DNA of 64,000 nucleotides, taken from NCBI GenBank assembly GCA_016714535.1, contig JADKDR010000001.1, positions 62,001 to 126,000 on the forward strand. The letters are read 5' to 3'. The notes beneath the pieces were generated by a model. The model had not been told where the DNA came from. It saw only the letters and a list, made by a program, of their open reading frames with translations, and made no database searches. The translations under genes and the position numbers were made by a program. Within the stretch, counting starts at the first letter, position 1. Each line of letters begins with the position of its first letter. Positions 9,130-17,216 of this stretch are shown in pieces. Origin of the DNA: Bacteroidota bacterium. GTDB lineage: Bacteria > Bacteroidota > Bacteroidia > AKYH767-A > OLB10.

Positions 9130-9619
9130 TTAGGCCTGTCCCGTATTCTCTAACGGGTGTTCAGCGACACCGGCATGGGGTGTCGTCATAATTGAGTGGC
9201 TTTGCTGGGGGGGGAGCGTGTTTAAATAATTAGGTGTAATAGTAAAGCAATTTTGTTTTTTGCGATTGTTTAACTATGGCTGTATACGATTTGTGGCGCT
9301 TTTAGCTCTTTAATTTATCAGGCCAACATTCCTCTTTCAAATTTCAATTTCACGAAATCGAGTTTACAAACAGAAGCATCAATAAAGCGTACAACATTTT
9401 CAGTATCGATGTTGCAATCTAAACTTGATATTTCCATTTGATGCCGGCAGCCCTCAGCTATGTGATGCATATTTATTTTTTTTGCTAAGGTATGTCAACG
9501 GTGTCGATGTAGTTTTTATTTTTACCACATGTTGTTAACGTGCAGCTGTGGGCTGTTTGGTTTTTTCACAGACTGATGTTATGGGTTATTTTAAAAGAAA
9601 TCACACACAAAGAAAAAAA
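9130..9619. other. Gene-free stretch between the MORN gene and the transporter
   Basis: Besides the transposase remnant at 9318-9470 it holds short hairpins around 9153-9193 (GGTGT...ACACC; CGACACC...GGGTGTCG) and a run of nine G at about 9208-9216. No intact gene is visible. Confidence 0.5.
9318..9470 (-). mobile_element. IS1182-like transposase N-terminal remnant, copy 1
   Basis: The minus strand reads 50 codons from ATG 9470: MHHIAEGCRHQMEISSLD, then CNIDTENVVRFIDASV and CKLDFVKLKFERGMLA, then TGA. The pattern (RHQ-x-x-x-x-SL-x-x-x-I-x-x-EN-x-VRFIDA) matches the start of IS1182-family DDE transposases. About 90% of the transposase and the terminal repeats are missing. A second, more decayed copy lies at 12993-13064, and the flanking non-coding part (TATACGATTTGT near 9285) is shared too. 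It is a dead element. Confidence 0.6.
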
Positions 9620-10321
9620 ATGCTAACAATTGACAATTATTTAGACAATCATTATATACACCGAAGTAATTGGTTACGTGCTGCTGTTTTGGGTGCAAAC
9701 GATGGGATTATCTCAATTTCAAGTTTGGCTATTGGGGTTGCGGCTGCAAGTTCTACAAGAGAACCAATTGTTTTAGCAACAGTCGCTGGACTTGTGGCGG
9801 GAGCATTATCTATGGCAGCAGGTGAATATGTTTCTGTTAGTTCACAAACGGACACAGAAAAAGCAGACATTGAAAGAGAGATTAAAGAACTTAAGGAAAT
9901 GCCAAATGAAGAACTTAATATTTTGGCTCAAATCTATGAGAAACGTGGACTGAAAAAAGAAACGGCTATGCAGGTAGCAATTGAACTAACGGAAAAAGAT
10001 GCATTAGGAACTCACATTAGAGACGAATTAGGTATCAACGAAATAAGTCAAGCAAATCCTATACAAGCATCTATTGCATCAGGAGCATCGTTTACAGTTG
10101 GTGGTGTTCTACCACTACTAATAGTCCTTTTTGCAACCGTAAAAGGAATGGAATATTGGTTATATGGTTTCACAATTATTTTTCTTGTCATTTTAGGAGC
10201 AACATCTGCAAAAACAGGCGGTTCAAACATAAGAAAGGCTATTGTGCGAATTACAATATGGGGAACTTTAGCTATGGGGCTTTCCGCATTGGTAGGCTAT
10301 ATTTTTGGCGTTAATGTTTAA
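9620..10321 (+). CDS. VIT1/CCC1-family transporter
   Basis: The 233-residue protein starts at ATG 9620 (AAAGAAAAAAA just upstream) rather than the in-frame ATG at 9548, because LRAAVLGANDGIISISSLAIG then falls at the N-terminus as in the family. Five membrane segments are apparent: two at the N-terminus (about 20-40 and 48-68), a cytoplasmic helical stretch (EKADIEREIKELKEMPNEE) at 75-140 and three at the C-terminus. CCC1/VIT1 proteins move Fe2+ or Mn2+ out of the cytosol; bacterial members are less characterised. The DUF1003 gene follows after 18 bases and the small membrane gene overlaps that one, forming an operon. It sits between the two transposase remnants, so it is probably acquired. 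Confidence 0.85.
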   Translation: MLTIDNYLDNHYIHRSNWLRAAVLGANDGIISISSLAIGVAAASSTREPIVLATVAGLVAGALSMAAGEYVSVSSQTDTEKADIEREIKELKEMPNEELNILAQIYEKRGLKKETAMQVAIELTEKDALGTHIRDELGINEISQANPIQASIASGASFTVGGVLPLLIVLFATVKGMEYWLYGFTIIFLVILGATSAKTGGSNIRKAIVRITIWGTLAMGLSALVGYIFGVNV

Positions 10322-10339
10322 TTTAAAAAGACACCCATA

Positions 10340-11032
10340 ATGAAGACAAGCCACATAAGCAAACAAGAAATCCAGAAGGGTGAAGACGTAAAAGGTCGAG
10401 ACATCAGAGAAGGGATATTTAATTTAATAAAATGTGACTTCCCAGACTTTGACGGAGACAACTTTATAACAATAGATGAACTAAATCAATATAGGCGACT
10501 GTATTTGACATCATTGATAACTCTAGAAAAAGGAGAAATTGCGTTAATTGACAGGGATGTAATGGAAGCAATAAAAAATAATTCCATTCTTTCTGAAAAC
10601 ATTCAGGACGAAATAGAAGCAGACCTCACGTTCGGACAAAAACTTGCTGACAGTGTTGCAGCATTTGGTGGCAGTTGGATATTCATTATCACTTTTTTTT
10701 CATTCATCTTAATTTGGATGATTATTAATATTTGGTTTTTAGACAGACGACCTTTTGACCCATTCCCCTTCATATTGCTTAATCTTATTCTTTCTTGTTT
10801 GGCGGCAATTCAAGCACCAATTATTATGATGAGCCAAAACAGACAGGAACAAAAAGACAGGCAAAGAAGCGAACACGATTACAAAATCAATTTAAAGGCA
10901 GAACTTGAAATAAAATTGTTGAGTGAAAAAATAGACCATTTATTAGCACATCAAAATAAAAAATTATTGGAAATTCAAGAAGTTCAAACAGACTATTTAG
11001 AAGACCTAATGAAAGAACTTAAAAAGAAATGA
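10340..11032 (+). CDS. DUF1003 membrane protein
   Basis: The 230-residue protein has a soluble N-terminal half (1-105). It continues with LTFGQKLADSVAAFGGSWIFI, two membrane segments (about 112-134 and 143-162) joined by DRRPFDPFPFILLNLILS, and a charged coiled-coil-like tail (NRQEQKDRQRSEHDYKINLK). This is the DUF1003 pattern; the function is unknown. The stop TGA 11030-11032 overlaps the next start as ATGA, which also shows that TGA is a genuine stop in this genome. It lies in an operon with the VIT1-like gene. Confidence 0.85.
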   Translation: MKTSHISKQEIQKGEDVKGRDIREGIFNLIKCDFPDFDGDNFITIDELNQYRRLYLTSLITLEKGEIALIDRDVMEAIKNNSILSENIQDEIEADLTFGQKLADSVAAFGGSWIFIITFFSFILIWMIINIWFLDRRPFDPFPFILLNLILSCLAAIQAPIIMMSQNRQEQKDRQRSEHDYKINLKAELEIKLLSEKIDHLLAHQNKKLLEIQEVQTDYLEDLMKELKKK

Positions 11033-11385
11033 AATTAGAAAACCGCAAACAAAAAGTAACTCCACTAACTCACTTCTTATTCAGATTGGGAAGGTATGGA
11101 CTGTTTGCTTTAGGCTTAATAGTATTTTCTCTTCTGCTAGGAACACTTGGCTATCATTATTTTGGGCAAATTTCTTAGCTTGACAGTTTTCATATGGCTT
11201 GTATGATTTTGACAGGTATGGGACCGGTTGTAGAAATGACAACACCACCTGCAAAAATATTTTCATCTATGTATGCTCTTTACAGTGGAGTTGCATTTTT
11301 AAGTTTAACAGCAGTATTTTTTGCACCAATTATTCATAGATTATTACACATCTTACACGTAGCACAAGACAACAATGAAAACTAA
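11029..11385 (+). pseudogene. Small membrane protein with TAG in place of a probable Trp codon
   Basis: ATG 11029 overlaps the DUF1003 stop. The frame reads MKLENRKQKVTPLTHFLFRL and a first membrane segment (LFALGLIVFSLLLGTLGYHYF), then TAG at 11176-11178. It resumes in the same frame with LDSFHMACMILTGMGPV, a second membrane segment (YSGVAFLSLTAVFFAPIIH) and RLLHILHV. The whole (118 codons) matches a small family of two-segment membrane proteins with the MILTGMGPV signature, in which I recall Trp or another hydrophobic residue at the stop position. So a single substitution interrupts it. A restart at ATG 11194 would give only the second half. The function is unknown. Confidence 0.65.
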
Positions 11386-11534
11386 CGGACGGAAAAGAAA
11401 AACAACCGAAAACATCTAGCCATCTATACGAAACCCACGCTCGACTATCGCAAACGAGGAAGATGATATTTAGACACCTTTGTTGCGTAGCACTCCATTT
11501 AGCATCAGGATATTTTTTCTGAAATTATGATTGA
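11386..11534. other. Spacer with degenerate copy of the 9071-9108 element
   Basis: The stretch 11412-11450 (ACATCTAGCC...ACGAAACCC...CGA) resembles 9071-9108 (ACATTCAGCC...ACGAAAGCCC...CGA). Both lie just after a gene end in the island. No gene is present. Confidence 0.35.
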
Positions 11535-12742
11535 GGTTTTGTATTTTTAGAAACAAAATCATTTACATGGACGAGCGAAAAAGACGGATGGAAGCATTTT
11601 TATAAAGTATCTCGAGATGGAAAAGATATGAAGCTTATTACCAACGGGAATTTTGATATGGTGAATATAAATTGCATCGATCCTGTTGGCGGCTTTGTAT
11701 ATTATATTGCTTCGCCAGATAATTTTACACAGCGGTACCTCTATCGCAGCAGGCTGGTTGGAAGCGGGAAATCAGAAAGAGTTTCGCCTGCAGACATGGC
11801 TGGCCAACACAGTTATCAAATCTCTAGCGATGCAAAATATGCCATCCATAGTTTTGAAAATGCTAAAACGCCAAAACGGATTTCATTAGTCAACCTGAAT
11901 ACTCACAAAGAAATAAAAGTCCTCGAAGACAATGCCGCGCTGAAAGTCAAAATGAATGAGTTGGGTTTGCGTAATAAAGAATTTTTTAAAGTAGATATTG
12001 GGAACGTGGTTTTGGATGCCTGGATGATCAAGCCCATCAGTTTTGATCCGCAGAAAAAATACCCACTTTTGGTTCATGTGTATGGAGAACCTGCAGGCTC
12101 TACTGTGCAGGATAATTGGGTAACGGGTGATAACCTCTGGCATCAATACCTTAGTAACCAATTGGATTATATTGTTGTGAGTATAGACAACCGTGGCACC
12201 CTTGTGCCTCGTGGACGCGATTTCAGAAAAAGCATTTACCGGCAGATTGGTTTATTGGCAGCTGATGATCAGGCGAAGGCAGCGAAAAAAATTGTGGACA
12301 CCTACTCTTTCATAGATGAAAAGCGCATTGGCATTTAGGGTTGGAGTGGTGGTGGACAAATGAGCTTGCATTGTATGTTCCGCCATTCGGATATTTATAA
12401 AACCAGTATTGCTGTGGCTTTTGTTTCCCAACAAACACTGTATGATAATATTTATCAGGAACGCTACATGGGTTTACCAAATGATAATGTGGAAGGATAT
12501 CTTGAAGGCTCACCCTTAACACATGCCCATAAACTAAAGGGAAACCTTATGATCATTCATGGCACTGGCGATGACAATGTGCACTATCAGAATTTTGAAA
12601 TGTTGGTCAATGAACTCATAAAAAACAACAAACTGTTTACTATGATGTCTTACCCCATGCGTGATCATGGAATTTGGCAGGGAGAAACACCAGCCTGCAT
12701 TTGCGCAGGAGTATGGAAAAATTCTGGAAGGACAATTTATAG
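11535..12742 (+). pseudogene. Decayed S9 (dipeptidyl-peptidase IV-type) peptidase, 5-prime truncated
   Basis: Translation from 11535 begins in the beta-propeller part (SFTWTSEKDGWKHFYKVSRDG) and passes into the alpha/beta-hydrolase domain: YPLLVHVYGEPAGSTVQ, VVSIDNRGTLVPRGRDFRK and GLLAADDQAKAAKK. TAG 12336-12338 replaces the Trp of the expected RIGIWGWSGGG nucleophile elbow; the text then continues GWSGGGQMSLH with the catalytic Ser. His and Asp motifs follow (IHGTGDDNVH and YPMRDHGI). At 12680-12682 one base is missing; restoring it gives GRNTSLHLRRSMEKFWKDNL and TAG 12740-12742. The N-terminal half, including the signal peptide, is absent. Truncation plus nonsense plus frameshift make it a true pseudogene. 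Confidence 0.85.
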
Positions 12743-12992
12743 TTTGAGAAAAACATATGCAAACTCACTAACTTAAACTACAGCCAACAGCAGCTACAAG
12801 AAATTGGCGGCTCAGTGATTAGAAGAAGTTTTGTGCTTCGAAATCGCCAACTTCTTGTTGCTGCGAAACGTTTCTGTAAAAACCCATTTTTAAAATATTT
12901 TGCCGGCCGTATCTGTTTCGTCACTGTGACTATATACGATTTGTCGTGCTTTTAACAATCTAAAATATTGATTCCTTATAAGAATAAATCAT

Positions 12993-13064
12993 TTATTTAT
13001 TTTTACATACAAACGCATCAATAAGGCGTACAACATTTTCTGCTGCAATGTTGCAATCTAAGCT
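12993..13064 (-). mobile_element. IS1182-like transposase N-terminal remnant, copy 2
   Basis: The minus strand reads SLDCNIAAENVVRLIDAFVC before a stop. It is closely similar to copy 1 at 9318-9470 and to IS1182-family transposase N-termini. Similarity continues into non-coding sequence near 12932-12955 (TATACGATTTGTCGTGCTTTTA). The remnants are in the same orientation and flank the VIT1/DUF1003/S9 segment. Confidence 0.55.
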
Positions 13065-13275
13065 TTTGCCTTAGGTTGGTGTTTACACCAACATAAGAAA
13101 ATCTATCCAATCAATTTACGTTTGGTAAAACACCAAACAAAAGTAGAATAAGAAAACCCACCAAAATCTATTTTGCCTTATGTTGGTGTTTTCACCAACA
13201 TAACAAAATCAATCCATGGCAATTTACGTTTGGTAATAACACCAAATAAAAGCAGAATAAGAAAACCCCATCACC
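13064..13275. repeat. Two direct copies of a 107-bp unit with two internal hairpins
   Basis: Unit 1 (13064-13170) and unit 2 (from 13171) both start TTTTGCCTTA-GTTGGTG. Both carry a GTTGGTGT...ACACCAAC-type hairpin, then CAATTTACGTTTGGT, a TTTGGT...ACCAAA hairpin and AGAATAAGAAAACCC. A few substitutions and short indels separate them. No coding potential is seen. It may be a REP/MITE-like element or a decayed insertion-element end. Confidence 0.7.
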
Positions 13276-13421
13276 GTATACACAAGCCCAGAAACGATGA
13301 TTTAAAGGGTTCATTGGTCAAGCACCAATTAACTTTCTCATCCCAAAAAAAGCACCTTTTACTCACTGCTTTGCTATGTCAATCACAATGTCAATATTTG
13401 CAGACCAATAAAATCAGATTG

Positions 13422-14323
13422 ATGTTAAAGCAAATTGCCGAGCCCGCCTATCATGCCTTGCATGATGCCTTGTATGCTACATGGCATTTGAATCCTTTTT
13501 TTAAAAAGGAGCATGGCAATAAAAAAATAATGAATGGGTTTATTGGTGATGAGCATTTAGACAACCCAACCCTGGATGATATACTTTTCGAAAAATTAAA
13601 ATCACAATCAATTACTTGCCGGCAACATGCATTAAACAAATCTGCTTACAAAGAGTATATAGCTGCAACGGCCTATCCTGCTGACTATTATGGCGGGCAG
13701 CCGGGCAAAAATAATTTTACTGAAAAAACGCTGGAGCATTACACCACTTTCGAATTTATTGACTTTGAAAAGGTATCATGTTTTGTGGACATAGCTGCAT
13801 GTACTAGTCCATTTGCTGAGATTGTTGAGCAAAAATATAAAGTACCACAAGTTTACAAACAAGACCTGGTATATCCCCGCGGAATAAAAGGAAACAAGAT
13901 TGGAGGCTATGCACACGAGACTAATTTGCCAAGCGGTTCAGTTGATGCCATTACCCTGCATTGCTCACTAGAACATTTTGAAGGCGATAGCGACAAGCAG
14001 TTTTTGCCGAGGTTAATCGCATTTTACGTAGTGGCGGCAAAGCATTGATACTTCCGTTTTACGTTGCTCATACCTACACCATCCACATTGATCCGGCCTT
14101 TAATTTATTGCGCAACCATCACCCGGTAATTGACAGCGAAGCAGAATTGCGTTACTGCAACTGGTATCAGTTTCACTCAAGACATTATGATGTGGCAAGA
14201 TTAAAGTCACGCATTATTTCGCAGTTACCTGAATGTGAGTTAGCCATGCATCGCATTACCAACTTTAGAGATGTGTGGGAACATAGTTACTTGCGCTGGG
14301 TACTCGAAATTACAAAAAATTAA
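13422..14323 (+). CDS. Class I SAM-dependent methyltransferase-like protein, frameshifted
   Basis: ATG 13422 begins MLKQIAEPAYHALHDALYA. A degenerate SAM-binding region follows (VSCFVDIAACTSPFAEIVEQ, about residues 122-141), then YAHETNLPSGSVDAITLHCS and LEHFEGDSD, the type-11 methyltransferase post-I/II region. The frame is lost at the T run 14001-14005: with six T the text reads QFFAEVNRILRSGGKALILP and runs on through DPAFNLLRNHHPVIDSE to TAA at 14321-14323. The restored protein has 300 residues. The substrate is unknown. The VanX-like gene starts one base after the stop. Sequence error is the simplest explanation because both halves are well conserved in style. Confidence 0.72.
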
Positions 14324-14324
14324 C

Positions 14325-15074
14325 ATGCGTATAACCATCACCCTATATGTTCTATGGTTACTTGCTGCTTGCAATTCTATTCAAAAACAAAATGAAATTA
14401 TTGTAGCGAGAGAAACCACCGCACCGGCAACAACGGAAAGCCCACCTGCACAGATAGAAGAAGACTTTGGCTTTGAAGCCAAAGCCAAGGCAATAGGTTT
14501 GACCGACATTGCCATGCTCGATTCATCCATTGCAATACGTATAGCATATAGTACCAAAGATAATTTTACCAAAACCGATTTGTATGGCACTTTCGACAAA
14601 GCATACCTGATAGATGGCTATGCCAAAAAAATTACTGCTGCGCAAATAAAATTAAAGCAATTGCATCCCCATTATACCCTTGTAATATACGATGCGGCAC
14701 GCCCTGTAGTAGTTCAACAGAAATTGTGGGACCAAGCACAGTTACCGGAAAGCACCAAGCGACTATATCTGTCGAAGCCGGAGCAAAACTCGCTGCACAA
14801 TTATGGTGCAGCCATTGACCTTGCTATACTCGATAGCACAGGCAAGCAACTGGACTTTGGCAGCACTTATGATTTTTTTGGAGAAGAAGCACAACCGCGA
14901 TTCGAGCAAAAATTACTTAAACAAGGCAAGTTAACTAACCATCAAATTGAAAACAGAAAGCTGCTTCGCTCACTTATGCTGAGTGTGGGCTTTACCTCCA
15001 TCCAAACCGAATGGTGGCATTACAATGCTTGTAGCAGAGTGTATGCAAAAAATAATTTCAAACTTCTCAACTAA
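14325..15074 (+). CDS. D-alanyl-D-alanine dipeptidase (VanX/DdpX-like) lipoprotein
   Basis: ATG 14325 gives a lipoprotein signal (MRITITLYVLWLLAAC; lipobox LAAC). The M15D dipeptidase motifs are all visible: LVIYDAARPV (catalytic Arg), SLHNYGAAIDLAI (zinc-binding His and Asp, SxHxxGxAxD) and TEWWHYNA (catalytic Glu and third zinc ligand His). The enzyme cleaves D-Ala-D-Ala. In genomes without a vancomycin cluster, as here, it probably serves peptidoglycan turnover or nutrient use in the periplasm. The length (249) is normal for a lipoprotein form. No vanH/vanA/vanRS genes are nearby. Confidence 0.92.
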   Translation: MRITITLYVLWLLAACNSIQKQNEIIVARETTAPATTESPPAQIEEDFGFEAKAKAIGLTDIAMLDSSIAIRIAYSTKDNFTKTDLYGTFDKAYLIDGYAKKITAAQIKLKQLHPHYTLVIYDAARPVVVQQKLWDQAQLPESTKRLYLSKPEQNSLHNYGAAIDLAILDSTGKQLDFGSTYDFFGEEAQPRFEQKLLKQGKLTNHQIENRKLLRSLMLSVGFTSIQTEWWHYNACSRVYAKNNFKLLN

Positions 15075-16240
15075 CTAAAACTGAAACCCGATTCCGTTTT
15101 CCCAAAAATCTGCTTGCCCGAAATTTGTTTTTACATAGGTGCCAATAAAAAGTTGATTCCGCTCGCTGCCAAAAATATTTTTAAAATAATATTGAATTCC
15201 AAGCTTTGCTGTGATACGTGTTTTTAGTTGCGCTTTTAAATCGCCATTATAAAAATCCTTGTACTGTTGCTTATAAAATGGATTGTAAAAATAAACACCA
15301 CCTTGCGTAAGCAAGGTGAAGTGATTGAACAAAAACTCATGTGCTATTACTCCTTGTGCTGCCATTGAAGCCGTATGTGCGTTCTTATAATTTTCGTTGT
15401 GCGCCTCAATGTAGGTGTACACTCCGGTGTTATACCAGCCCTCTACACCAAGACTAAGTTTGTTTATTACCCCTACCCTTTTCGAAAAATAAAGCCCACT
15501 AATATATACAGGAAACTTAGGGCCATCAGTTGCATCGGTGCTAGTGCCTTGCTCGTTGATACCAATTGCTGCACGCATATTAAACCGCCATTTAGTTTTT
15601 GCTAATGCTATGGCTTCTGCGCTAACCGGGCTTTCCTTTCCACCGTAATAAAATCGATAGCCTACATGCACTGCCGGAACATTTATTCCCACATTAGGAA
15701 TTGCGGTGTGCGAATTGCTCCCATGAAATACTGAAATGCCGGTTATGAATGCATTATTATTTTTAATAACCACACCGCACTTACCGAAGCTGAAACAAAT
15801 GCAGTTGCCCGCGAACCTACAACAATGTTGCTTGGATTTTCCACCTTATCAAACTTTTTGGTATAAATGGCTGCACCCAACGATAACCCTTCTTCTAATT
15901 GAAAACGTGTGCTCAGTTTTTGATGCAAAATAAAATCAAACATAACAGCACCTGCATAACCCAATACTTTCGCATTGCCTAAGGAGGCAATGCTCACATT
16001 GATACCTGCATATGGGTATTTGTAATTGCGATGCCAGGGCTTACTTCCATTGTAATGTTTGCCAGCCCGCATGCGCAACACGGTAGTTGGCGATTGTTGC
16101 TCAGGAAAACCGGGGTAGTTTTTCACATTAAAACCGGCACATATATCTGCATTGAAATATTTTTTTTGCGCTTGCGCTAGTGAAAATCCGGTAACGCAAG
16201 CTGCCAGCATCCATGTGTAGAATATTGTTTGCAGCCTCAT
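15075..16240 (-). CDS. Lipid A deacylase (PagL)-like outer-membrane protein, frameshifted
   Basis: The start at 16240 gives a signal peptide (ending SLAQAQ at about residue 25) and beta-strand-rich sequence. The first frame ends at 15743; the continuation in the neighbouring frame reads NNNAFITGISVFHGSNSHTAIPN and further strands to the C-terminal GIGFQF, a typical outer-membrane end. One more base in the T run 15760-15764 (five to six) joins them into about 388 residues. The H-x-S-N pattern matches the catalytic His-Ser region of PagL-type 3-O-deacylases, and the family in Bacteroidota is annotated as acyloxyacyl hydrolase. Catalysis is inferred, and the third residue of the triad was not assigned. 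Confidence 0.65.
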
Positions 16241-16262
16241 GAATTAACCGTGCTTGAACAAC

Positions 16263-17024
16263 TTACAAAATGGCATTGATAATACTACAAAACGATTCTG
16301 CCTTTAGCGATGCTCCACCTATTAATCCACCATCCACATCAGGTAAGGCAAAAAGCTCGGGGGCGTTTTTATCGTTGCAACTACCACCATATACGATGGA
16401 TACGGAGGAGGCAATATGCTCACCATACTTTTCGTGCAATAAACTTCGAATATAGGCATGCATTTCCTGCGCTTGCGCTGCTGAGGCTGTTACACCGGTA
16501 CCTATAGCCCACACCGGCTCGTAAGCAATTATACAGTTTAATATATCTTCCTCTTCAAGATGAAAAAGAGAATCCCATAATTGAGCCTCGATAACATTAT
16601 AAAGTTTCAATTGTTCGCGCTGTTGCAAGGTTTCGCCACAACAAAAAACTACCTGCATTTGCTGTTGCAAAACATGATCAACCTTAGCACAAATAACTTC
16701 GTGATTGTCGCCATAATATTGCCTGCGCTCGCTATGTCCTACGATAACAAAACTTGCTCCGCAATTTTTAATCATGCCAGCGCTAACCTCTCCGGTATAA
16801 GCGCCTTGCAAATGTTCGCTGCAGTTTTGCGCAGCCACATGATAATTTCCTTGGTCGCGCACTAATGCCGAAATTCCGGCTATATAAGGGAAAGGTGCAC
16901 CAAACAATACATGCGTGTGATCATTTATTTCAATCTTTGCGTCCAATACTGACCGAACCAATTCTTCAGCTTCCGAGAGCGTTAAATTCATTTTCCAGTT
17001 ACCTGCGACAATTTTTTTTCTCAT
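16263..17024 (-). CDS. tpiA: Triosephosphate isomerase
   Basis: The enzyme interconverts dihydroxyacetone phosphate and glyceraldehyde 3-phosphate in glycolysis. All signatures are present in 253 residues: AGNWKMN (catalytic Lys and Asn, residues 7-13), IVGHSERRQYYGD (catalytic His near 97), AYEPVWAIGTGVTAS (catalytic Glu near 169) and the phosphate-binding loops VYGGS and DGGLIGGASL. The length is normal. A TACTTTCG element in the right orientation lies 20 bases upstream. The PagL-like gene follows 22 bases downstream on the same strand, but the functions are unrelated. Confidence 0.98.
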   Translation of the reverse strand: MRKKIVAGNWKMNLTLSEAEELVRSVLDAKIEINDHTHVLFGAPFPYIAGISALVRDQGNYHVAAQNCSEHLQGAYTGEVSAGMIKNCGASFVIVGHSERRQYYGDNHEVICAKVDHVLQQQMQVVFCCGETLQQREQLKLYNVIEAQLWDSLFHLEEEDILNCIIAYEPVWAIGTGVTASAAQAQEMHAYIRSLLHEKYGEHIASSVSIVYGGSCNDKNAPELFALPDVDGGLIGGASLKAESFCSIINAIL

Positions 17025-17043
17025 ACATAAATATATTACCGCA

Positions 17044-17051
17044 CGAAAGTA
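17044..17051 (-). promoter_or_regulatory. Probable -7 element for tpiA (TACTTTCG)
   Basis: The minus strand reads TACTTTCG, one base off TAnnTTTG, 20 bases before the tpiA ATG. The same TTCG variant precedes the DEAD-box gene at 36360. Confidence 0.35.
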
Positions 17052-17148
17052 AATATATGATGCATAAAAAATGAAACTATTTACACGTGACCTGATAACT
17101 TTAAGCGGAAGCGTGATTCAGGCACGGTCATTTTTAAAAAACATGCAA

Positions 17149-17156
17149 TACCTTTG
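17149..17156 (+). promoter_or_regulatory. Bacteroidota -7 promoter element (TACCTTTG)
   Basis: TACCTTTG lies 60 bases before the YhiN-like gene at 17217. The resulting leader contains a bulged hairpin (17176-17195, GATGCCCGC/GCGGCATC). Confidence 0.5.
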
Positions 17157-17216
17157 CAGCCTTTGCCTTGCCATTGATGCCCGCTTTGCGGCATCGTGTA
17201 AAGGTATCATTTACGA

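Larger units (their letters stand above)
12743..13421. other. Gene-free stretch with transposase remnant and tandem repeat
   Basis: It contains the second IS1182-like remnant (12993-13064) and a two-copy 107-bp repeat (13064-13275). The rest shows no gene; an open frame from 13173 to the methyltransferase start is repeat-derived and not supported. Confidence 0.6.

Noticed and set aside
8469..12338. Reassignment of TGA to tryptophan in this genome
   Set aside because: TGA ends genes cleanly at 11030-11032 and 55570-55572, where it overlaps the next ATG, and TAG as well as TGA interrupts Trp positions. A single recoded codon does not explain the data.
13064..13275. CRISPR array
   Set aside because: Only two long direct units with internal hairpins, no short regular repeats and no cas genes in the window.
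13173..13421. N-terminal extension of the methyltransferase frame
   Set aside because: It lies over the second 107-bp repeat and is Lys/His-rich without conservation; ATG 13422 fits the protein better.
14325..15074. Vancomycin-resistance locus
   Set aside because: VanX-type dipeptidase stands alone without vanH, vanA or a two-component system, so housekeeping or scavenging use is more likely.
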